Assembly: GCA_028382005.1 (NCBI GenBank) | Contig: JAOESH010000001.1 | Coordinates: 100,798 to 164,797 of the forward strand | DNA: 64,000 nucleotides | From: Pseudomonadota bacterium | GTDB taxonomy: Bacteria; Pseudomonadota; Alphaproteobacteria; Puniceispirillales; Marisalimonadaceae | Direction of reading: 5' to 3' | In this document: positions 47,883 through 54,717 of the stretch, piece by piece | Layout of the letters: the number at the start of each line of letters is the position of its first letter | How positions within the stretch are numbered: the first letter of the stretch is position 1 | Translations under genes and position numbers: made by a program | Notes under the pieces: generated by a model | What the model saw: the letters and a program-made list of their open reading frames with translations, nothing else | Told to the model about the DNA's origin: nothing | The model's database searches: none

Positions 47883-48574
47883 TGTCCACTACAAAAAAAA
47901 TAAATGACGGTTCAGTTAAACTAACAAGAGAAAATATCACTCAAGGTCGTCTGGGTGAAAAAATTAAAAGTATCAGTGGAAGTGACAGAGTTCTAACAAA
48001 AGACGAACTCATTACAGAACGTAGAAAAATTATACCTGATACTGGAATTGGAGAAGATATTTATATATTTGCATATGGATCCTTATTGTGGAACCCAACA
48101 GTTGAATATGAAGAACAATTCTTAGCCAAAACATACGGTTTTCACAGAAGTTTTTGTATGAAAACAAATTTAGGTAGGGGTTCTTTTATTAACCCAGGTT
48201 TAATGCTTGGTTTAGATAAAGGAGGATCATGTAGAGGTTCAGCATTTAAACTAAAAAAATCTGATGCCGTTAAAAATGTAGATATTTTGTTTAGAAGAGA
48301 AATGGTTACCGGTGCTTATAGACCAAAATTATTAAAGACTAAACTTGAAAACGGTGAAAGAGTTTTATCAGTAGCTTTTACTGTTGATAAAAAACATAAA
48401 AATTACTTTGGCCAAAAAGATATAAAAATCAAGGCAAGAATGATTGTTAAAGCCAGTGGTTTTTTAGGAAGTTGCAAAGAGTATTTTGATAATACCTTAG
48501 ATAGCCTGTCAGAATTAAATATAACTGATACTGAAATGAGCGCTATTTCAAAGTATTTTGAAAAGATTAAATAA
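47882..48574 (+). CDS. ChaC-type glutathione-specific gamma-glutamylcyclotransferase
   Basis: A 230-residue protein of the ChaC family, which splits glutathione into 5-oxoproline and Cys-Gly. The substrate loop YIFAYGSLLWNP (residues 61-72) and the catalytic Glu140 in LFRREMVTGAYRP are present. About 55 polar residues precede the fold. It is translationally coupled to the MscS gene, and its end overlaps the convergent GMC gene by eight bases. Coupling a channel to a glutathione-degrading enzyme is unusual and may reflect osmotic or thiol stress. Confidence 0.92.
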   Translation: MSTTKKINDGSVKLTRENITQGRLGEKIKSISGSDRVLTKDELITERRKIIPDTGIGEDIYIFAYGSLLWNPTVEYEEQFLAKTYGFHRSFCMKTNLGRGSFINPGLMLGLDKGGSCRGSAFKLKKSDAVKNVDILFRREMVTGAYRPKLLKTKLENGERVLSVAFTVDKKHKNYFGQKDIKIKARMIVKASGFLGSCKEYFDNTLDSLSELNITDTEMSAISKYFEKIK

Positions 48575-50171
48575 AACCCTTTAAATCTTTTTTAATTAAA
48601 TCCGAAGCTTTTTCAGCCACCATCATAGTTGCAGCATTTGTATTTCCAGACGGCATGGTCGGCATAATAGAAGCATCTGCTATTCTTAAACCTTTAATAC
48701 CATTGAGCTTTAAGTTTGGGGCTACTACTGAGCCTTTATCAACTCCCATCCTGCAGCTTCCAATTGCATGATAAACAGTTGCTCCATTATTTTTTACAAA
48801 ATTTAAAATTTCATTATCAGTCTTAACATTCTCTCCAGGAAGAGTTTCACTAATAGAAATTTTTTTCATGTTTGATGTTTTTAAAAGATCTCTACACATC
48901 CTAACCCCTTTAATTAAGATATCTTGATCTATAGTTTCTTTTAAATAGTTAGGCTGTATTAAAGGATCATCTTTAATGTTATTTGTTAAAGCTCTTATAT
49001 AACCTCTGCTTTGAGGTCTTGATTGCCAAACACCACAAGTAATACCTGGTATATTTTGAAGTTTACCTATCATACCTTCTGTATATGAAGCTGGAGTAAA
49101 AACAAATTGAAGATCCGGCAGGTCTATCTCTGAAGAAGATCTTAGAAAAGCACCAACGTGAGCTGGACTGTAAGAAATTAGACCTTTTTTGAATACAAAC
49201 CATTTCATTATTTCAAAAAATAACTTATAACCATGTGCTTTCTCATTTAAAGTAATGGGAAATTTAATACTATTTGAAACTCTCACTGCGTAATGATCCT
49301 GAAGCCCCTCCCCAATACTTTTATTTTCATGAATTAAGGGCACACCAATTTTTTTTAAATAATTTGAGTTTCCAACACCTGATATCTGTAACAAATGAGG
49401 CGTACCTATTGCTCCTGCGCATAAAATAATTTCTTTATTGGCAAATATTTTAAATTGTTTTTTATTTTTCTCACACAGTAACCCTGTCGCCTTTTTATTT
49501 TTGAATATAATTTTTAAAACAGTTGTATTGGTCCTAACTTCTACATTCTTTCTTTTCAATGCAGGCTTCAAAAAGGCATCATATGCGCTAAACCTTGCAC
49601 CATTTTTAATAGTACGTTGATAATAAAAAATACCTTCTTGATTACCTGCGTTATAATCCTCTTGAATAGATATCCCTATCTCTTTAGAGCTCTCAATAAA
49701 TTCTTCACATAGAGGATGTTTTTCAACAATATCAGAAACAAATAGTGGACCACTTTTCCCTCTATATTTTTCATCTCCATTTTCTTTAAATTCTGATTTT
49801 TTAAAATAGGGAAGTATATCGTCGTACCCCCAACCTATATTTCCTAATTGAGCCCATTGGTTATAGTCATCTTGTTGTCCTCTTACATAAAGATGCCCGT
49901 TAATAGAACTTGAACCACCTAGGCCTTTACCTCTGGGAAATAAGATCTCTCTATTATTCACGTTTTCGCTTGCTTCAGTTTTGAAACACCAATTAAACCT
50001 TTTATCATTTATAGTTTTGATGAAACCAGCTGGCATTTTTATGTATGGATGCTGGTTAGTTCCACCTGCCTCTAAAACGCATATCTTAATATTATTTATC
50101 TCTGACAATCTATTAGTAATGACAGAGCCAGACGATCCAGACCCTACAATTATATAATCAAAATCTTCCAT
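48567..50171 (-). CDS. GMC-family FAD-dependent oxidoreductase (choline dehydrogenase-like)
   Basis: A 534-residue flavoprotein. The N-terminal FAD motif is DYIIVGSGSSGSVITNRLSE, followed by GKGLGGSSSINGHLYVRG; the C-terminal YHAIGSCRMG contains the catalytic His, and the end is SIMPTMPSGNTNAATMMVAEKA. GMC enzymes oxidise alcohols; marine members act on choline, alcohols or polyethylene glycol. The substrate cannot be read from sequence. It lies 22 bases after a TauD-type dioxygenase gene on the same strand, so the pair probably acts in one catabolic route. Confidence 0.92.
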   Translation of the reverse strand: MEDFDYIIVGSGSSGSVITNRLSEINNIKICVLEAGGTNQHPYIKMPAGFIKTINDKRFNWCFKTEASENVNNREILFPRGKGLGGSSSINGHLYVRGQQDDYNQWAQLGNIGWGYDDILPYFKKSEFKENGDEKYRGKSGPLFVSDIVEKHPLCEEFIESSKEIGISIQEDYNAGNQEGIFYYQRTIKNGARFSAYDAFLKPALKRKNVEVRTNTTVLKIIFKNKKATGLLCEKNKKQFKIFANKEIILCAGAIGTPHLLQISGVGNSNYLKKIGVPLIHENKSIGEGLQDHYAVRVSNSIKFPITLNEKAHGYKLFFEIMKWFVFKKGLISYSPAHVGAFLRSSSEIDLPDLQFVFTPASYTEGMIGKLQNIPGITCGVWQSRPQSRGYIRALTNNIKDDPLIQPNYLKETIDQDILIKGVRMCRDLLKTSNMKKISISETLPGENVKTDNEILNFVKNNGATVYHAIGSCRMGVDKGSVVAPNLKLNGIKGLRIADASIMPTMPSGNTNAATMMVAEKASDLIKKDLKGFI

Positions 50172-50193
50172 TATAGTTTTCCATTATTAATAA

Positions 50194-51042
50194 TTAAAAT
50201 AGAGTTGACGATTTTCCAGCAATAGTAGTTCTTACCATAAGTCTTTTTTGAATTTCGCCAATAATTGGTGTTGCTCTATGTAAAACGGCTCTATTGTCCC
50301 ACATAATTAAGTCGTAAGGTTTCCAGACGTGAGAATAAATAAAACTTTTATTATCAAAATAAGTATTTAATTCTAGAAGTAACTCTGCACTTTCTTTTTT
50401 CCCCATTCCATCTATCTTACTACAATGAGCTCCTAGATAAAGTGATTTTCCATACCTTTTATTGGTTAGTACCATTCTCTGTTTTACAGGAGGTAGCTTC
50501 TCTTTTTCATTTTTTGATACTAGACCAGGATCTATTTTTGATCTACCAAAAGAGTAATCATGCCAACATATTTTTGAATCAATTTTATTTTTTAATTCAT
50601 CCGGTAAAGATTTGTATACAGCTCTCATTGACAAAAAATCTGTATTACCTCCATTGTTAGGAATAATTTTAGCTGATAAAATTGAAGTTTTGGAGGGAAT
50701 TTCTTTAAATGAACTATCACTGTGCCACACTTGATTTGCTAAATTATTTAATCTTTGCCTATCAGAAACAGGTAAGATAGTTCCGTCTTCTGCAAAATTA
50801 CGAAGAATAATCACTTTAGAACCAGAGCCATCCGTACCCACTTTTGTAAACTCTAAATTTCCAAATAACTCACTAAAAGTAATGTGTTCTTCATTATTTA
50901 TATTTTGAGCTCTTATAACTACAACTGAAAATTCAGATAAGAGATCCACAATTTTACTAATAATATTTTTATTAACATCTTTTTTTATATTGAGTTCACT
51001 AATTTCAACTCCTAAATTTGTTCCAAGCTTTTTAATTAACAT
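50194..51042 (-). CDS. TauD/TfdA-family 2-oxoglutarate-dependent dioxygenase
   Basis: A 282-residue Fe(II)/2-oxoglutarate oxygenase. The iron triad is visible: His and Asp in QVWHSDSSF and the distal His in AVLHRATPI, with the 2-oxoglutarate Arg in KRLMVRTTIAG. Family members hydroxylate taurine, 2,4-D, carnitine-like amines and others; the substrate here is not known. It is first in a two-gene unit with the GMC oxidoreductase and is divergent from a GGCT-domain gene (95 bases, containing a short TTTGT-AA-ACAAA repeat at 51105-51116). Confidence 0.92.
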   Translation of the reverse strand: MLIKKLGTNLGVEISELNIKKDVNKNIISKIVDLLSEFSVVVIRAQNINNEEHITFSELFGNLEFTKVGTDGSGSKVIILRNFAEDGTILPVSDRQRLNNLANQVWHSDSSFKEIPSKTSILSAKIIPNNGGNTDFLSMRAVYKSLPDELKNKIDSKICWHDYSFGRSKIDPGLVSKNEKEKLPPVKQRMVLTNKRYGKSLYLGAHCSKIDGMGKKESAELLLELNTYFDNKSFIYSHVWKPYDLIMWDNRAVLHRATPIIGEIQKRLMVRTTIAGKSSTLF

Positions 51043-51137
51043 TGTTATACCTATTAATTAATAGTTTAAATTTCATAATTTAATATGTTAAAAATGATTA
51101 CGTGTTTGTAAACAAATTAATAAAAATTTAGGTAAAT

Positions 51138-51974
51138 ATGAGTGAAGATTTAAATATAAATGACGATGTAAAAGTTTTAAAATTAAAAGTTTTAAAAGAA
51201 AATCTTAAGCAAAATTGGAACTTACATACTGATATATGGAATGAAGAATTTCCTCATGATTACAGGTTTGAAGATACTTATTTACAACTAAGTTTTATTC
51301 TTAGAGATTTTAATATAGATGAATTAAAGCATTTAATTTATATAACTGATCTATTTAATATAAGAAATTATAGTCATGATATTTCAACACTTATCAATAA
51401 TTATATTAAAAGTTGTGTTGAATATTTAAATCATGAAATAGACGGTAACTCAGATGAATATTTTAAAAAATATGACAAAAACAATAACTGTTTTACTTTC
51501 GAAAAAAAAATAAAGGACGCACTGTCTAAACATAAAATTGAATATTCATTATTCTTTTATGGGACATTAAAAGCTTCTGAAGTAAGAGAGGCTGTTCTCG
51601 GAGAAAGTATTAATAATCATAATATAGTCAATGGAAACTTAAGTCATCACAAGGTTTATAAAGTAAGAGATGCTAACTATCCGCTTATCAAGTATACAAA
51701 TAATAAAGATGATATTGTTCATGGCATCCTAATATATAACATAACATCAGACGAGCTAGTAAAATTAGATAAATTTGAAGGAGTAAATTATTTTAGGCAA
51801 TATGTAAAAGTAAATATAGCTGGTAATTTCCTTGATTCTCAGATTTATATGCCCCACAAAAATATGTTATATAGCGAACCTTGGAACTATGAAAATTGGT
51901 GTAAAAATGACATGGAAAAATTTTTTAATAATGAATTTAATTTAAATGGTGTTGAAACAATAAATAAAAACTAA
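51138..51974 (+). CDS. GGCT/AIG2-like domain protein with a novel N-terminal region
   Basis: A 278-residue protein. Residues about 137-255 form a gamma-glutamylcyclotransferase-like domain: the entry loop is FFYGTLKASEV (Tyr141-Gly-Thr-Leu) and the catalytic Glu is Glu214 in KLDKFEGVNYFRQYV. The first 135 residues are helical, rich in Asn, Asp, Leu and Tyr, and match no family I recognise. The enzyme could act on a gamma-glutamyl amine or peptide. Composition is strongly AT-driven. It converges with the TerB/J-domain gene with a four-base overlap. Confidence 0.82.
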   Translation: MSEDLNINDDVKVLKLKVLKENLKQNWNLHTDIWNEEFPHDYRFEDTYLQLSFILRDFNIDELKHLIYITDLFNIRNYSHDISTLINNYIKSCVEYLNHEIDGNSDEYFKKYDKNNNCFTFEKKIKDALSKHKIEYSLFFYGTLKASEVREAVLGESINNHNIVNGNLSHHKVYKVRDANYPLIKYTNNKDDIVHGILIYNITSDELVKLDKFEGVNYFRQYVKVNIAGNFLDSQIYMPHKNMLYSEPWNYENWCKNDMEKFFNNEFNLNGVETINKN

Positions 51975-52696
51975 TCACTCTTGAGCTTTTGTACTTGATC
52001 CCAAGCAGCATTTATCGCTCTCATTTTATTCTTACTTTCGTTAATCACCTCAACTGGTACACCTTTACTCATTAATAAGTCTGGATGATGTTCTTTTGAT
52101 AATTTTATATACTTTTTCCTAATAATCTGAAGATCGTCTGTTGGTTGACTTTCTAGGACAATATATGGATTAAGCTTATCTGATGACTTTCTAGACTCTT
52201 TTATACTTTGATACTGTTTCTGACTTAAGCCAAAAATATAGGCAATATTGGCTATCATGTCTTCTTCATCACTGCTTACATGACCGTCAGCCTCAGCTAT
52301 ATAAAATAAAATATTTATAACCTCTTCTAAGACATTTATATTACCCTTAAAAATCTCAGCAATTTGCTTTGCATATGGCTCGTAACCTGTACTTTCATCT
52401 TTGGCTTTATTAAAAATTTGAGCAACTTGGTCAATTTCACTGTCTGGGATTTGTAGTTTATCTTTAACAGCAATTAACTCTTCTTTACTAACATGTCTAT
52501 CAGCTTTACTTAGCTTTGCTGAAAGAATTATAAGTGATAATGCAAAGACTTCTTGAGCATTTTGCTGTCCAGAAATTCTTTTTGAAGAGCTTAATCTAGA
52601 GATTTTTCCACCTAGAAAAGATCCTAACAAGGCTCCAAAAGGACCTCCAAAAGAAAAACCAATAACACCGCCTAATAAACTTCCCCAAATTGACAT
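51971..52696 (-). CDS. TerB/DjlA-type J-domain co-chaperone
   Basis: A 241-residue protein in three parts: a short glycine-rich hydrophobic N-terminus (GSLLGGVIGFSFGGPFGALLGSFLGG, a glycine-zipper-like membrane segment), a TerB-like helical domain with acidic loops (SKADRHVSKEEL and AEADGHVSSDEED), and a C-terminal J domain with the His-Pro-Asp motif (KEHHPDLL). This layout matches DjlA-type membrane co-chaperones, which recruit DnaK. The gene is preceded by a 194-base AT-rich gap in which I see no gene or clear signal. Confidence 0.9.
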   Translation of the reverse strand: MSIWGSLLGGVIGFSFGGPFGALLGSFLGGKISRLSSSKRISGQQNAQEVFALSLIILSAKLSKADRHVSKEELIAVKDKLQIPDSEIDQVAQIFNKAKDESTGYEPYAKQIAEIFKGNINVLEEVINILFYIAEADGHVSSDEEDMIANIAYIFGLSQKQYQSIKESRKSSDKLNPYIVLESQPTDDLQIIRKKYIKLSKEHHPDLLMSKGVPVEVINESKNKMRAINAAWDQVQKLKSD

Positions 52697-52890
52697 ATTT
52701 CACTTCTCAACATTTAAATTAATAATTTTATTACATTTACTCTTATACAAAAGTTTATGAAACATATAAAGGAACTTAATTTTTTTACTAAAATTTAAAT
52801 ACGATGTTTTATTTTAGTAAACTCAAGAAGCAAATATTTCTTTGAATAACTTAATACAAATTAGTTTTGAGGTTTAAGTTTCGTAATAAA

Positions 52891-53514
52891 TTATGTTAAA
52901 ATTTCAATTAACTTATTTAAAGATTTCTCAACATAATCAGCTTTTTTCTCATTTACATGACTTAATCCAACTCTATTGTGCCAGTAGACATCCATATCCA
53001 TTGATTTAGCTCCTTCAACATCAAATGGCGATCCTGCTACAAATAATGTTCTACTAGGGCTAGTATTCATTTTTTTTAAAATACAATTATACATTTCTGG
53101 GTGAGGTTTATAAAAACCAACTTCTTCTGCAGTAACCGTAAAATCAAATTTAACGTCAATTAATTCAATTGCTTCATTCCCTTTTTTAATTGAACAATTA
53201 GTTGCAACTCCAAGTGCAAACTTATCCTTAAGTTTGTTTAGGACCATATTTACTTCAGGCCAGGGTTTTAAGCGCTCCCATTCTTCAATAAGCTTAAATG
53301 CGTTTGTATTTTTTAAACCTACCTGCTGAGCAGATAACAAAACTAAGTCTTCATATTTTTTATATTCAAACGTATTATATGTTATCTGGAGATATCTAGC
53401 TCTCCAATCACGTCCTTTTAACTCAGATCCTGCTATTTCATTCCACAAAGACCAAGAATCAATTAAACCTGTGAGCAAGTCAAAAATAACTGCGTCATAT
53501 TTAGATTTGTTCAT
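52891..53514 (-). CDS. HAD-superfamily hydrolase (haloacid dehalogenase-like)
   Basis: A 207-residue HAD protein. The nucleophile is Asp12 in VIFDLLTGLIDSWSLWNE; the second acid of a phosphatase-type DxD is replaced by Leu, as in dehalogenase-like members. Other motifs are ATNCS (motif II), the Lys in EEVGFYKPHPEMY and the acidic loop in VAGSPFDVEGAKSMDM. It lies 59 bases after the DSD1-type gene. The substrate is unknown; the WSLWN insert suggests a subgroup distinct from classical 2-haloacid dehalogenase. Confidence 0.88.
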   Translation of the reverse strand: MNKSKYDAVIFDLLTGLIDSWSLWNEIAGSELKGRDWRARYLQITYNTFEYKKYEDLVLLSAQQVGLKNTNAFKLIEEWERLKPWPEVNMVLNKLKDKFALGVATNCSIKKGNEAIELIDVKFDFTVTAEEVGFYKPHPEMYNCILKKMNTSPSRTLFVAGSPFDVEGAKSMDMDVYWHNRVGLSHVNEKKADYVEKSLNKLIEILT

Positions 53515-53573
53515 ATTTTAAACTCCTGAACAACAAATAACTATCAAATATATGTCAGGCTAAAACATAACAT

Positions 53574-54710
53574 TTACCAGCCATTAATTCTCTTCCAGCT
53601 ATCAGTAATCATGTTGTTTTCTAAAATATTATAACTACTATGACCGGCACAAGTTAAACAAGAATGATTTGGTAAAATTCTAACTAAACTTCCAATAGGT
53701 AATTTATCAAACCAATCAACATTACTAATATTAATTGATCCATGCTCTTGATGAATTTCAGATATGGTTAATCCTAAAACTTCTAATGAATTAGGATCAC
53801 AAACTAATCCATACCCAACTTCAGGCATAAATTTGTTTGCACTAAAGTCTTTTGACAAAGCTAGTGCTCCAGCATCAATAATTATTTTGTTCTTTTGGTG
53901 ATTATGTCCAATTACACTTGCTAAAACTGTAACTGCTATATCATCTATTTTACAAATTCCTCTGGACGCCTGTGCTAAATCCCAAAACATATATATTCCT
54001 GCCCTTACTTCAGATATATTATTGAGATGAGACGCAAATAACATGGTTGGCGTAGAACCTATGCTGATCAATGGATTACCCTTATTAAAGTTTGAAAAAT
54101 GTTTTACCGCAGCAAGGGCATCTTCTCTTTCTTTGTTAGCAATTGATAAAATTTCGTTCTTATTATCAGTCAAATAGCTATGACCAGCATGTGTTAAAAC
54201 ACCCATAAGATTTGTTTTGTCGCATACATTAAAAACTTTAGAAATTTCTATAATTTTTTTATCTTCAAAATCTAAACCACTTCTTCCCTCACCACAGTCA
54301 ATTTCAATAAAGATTTCAAATTTTGTGCTATGTAACTTACTGTAGTCGACTATTGCCTTCGCTACTAAAATTGAATCAATGACTATACGAATTACACAAT
54401 TATATTTTTTCTGAATAAAGTCCAACCTTCCAAACTTTCTTGGAATAATACAAACAGCATATAGTATGTCTTTGAATCCTGAAGATGCAAAATATTCAGC
54501 TTCTTCAAGAGTAGATACTGTTATAGGACCAATTTCGTTATCAAGTGCTATTTTTGCAACTTCAATACTTTTCGGTGTTTTAACGTGAGGTCTTAGAATA
54601 GTGTTTAACTTAATACATTTTTCTCTAGCTAAACTACAATTTTTTTCTAAGCGGGTTTTATCTAACACTAAACAAGGGGTATTTAGTTCTTCAAGGTTTT
54701 TTATTTCCAT
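53574..54710 (-). CDS. PLP-dependent DSD1-type enzyme (D-serine dehydratase / D-threonine aldolase family)
   Basis: A 378-residue fold-type III PLP enzyme related to alanine racemase. The Schiff-base lysine is Lys44 in RPHVKTPKS; the C-terminal His349-x-Cys351 (NHSCLTCAGHS) supplies the metal site of the D-serine dehydratase/D-threonine aldolase family. It may dehydrate or cleave a D-3-hydroxyamino acid, for example D-threonine or 3-hydroxyaspartate. It starts seven bases after acnB on the same strand, so it is probably transcribed with it. Exact substrate undetermined. Confidence 0.88.
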   Translation of the reverse strand: MEIKNLEELNTPCLVLDKTRLEKNCSLAREKCIKLNTILRPHVKTPKSIEVAKIALDNEIGPITVSTLEEAEYFASSGFKDILYAVCIIPRKFGRLDFIQKKYNCVIRIVIDSILVAKAIVDYSKLHSTKFEIFIEIDCGEGRSGLDFEDKKIIEISKVFNVCDKTNLMGVLTHAGHSYLTDNKNEILSIANKEREDALAAVKHFSNFNKGNPLISIGSTPTMLFASHLNNISEVRAGIYMFWDLAQASRGICKIDDIAVTVLASVIGHNHQKNKIIIDAGALALSKDFSANKFMPEVGYGLVCDPNSLEVLGLTISEIHQEHGSINISNVDWFDKLPIGSLVRILPNHSCLTCAGHSSYNILENNMITDSWKRINGW

Positions 54711-54717
54711 ACTTAAA

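Noticed and set aside
52697-52890. 194-base gap before the TerB/J-domain gene as a possible RNA gene
   Set aside because: It is AT-rich without a convincing fold, conserved RNA motif or reading frame longer than about 13 codons.
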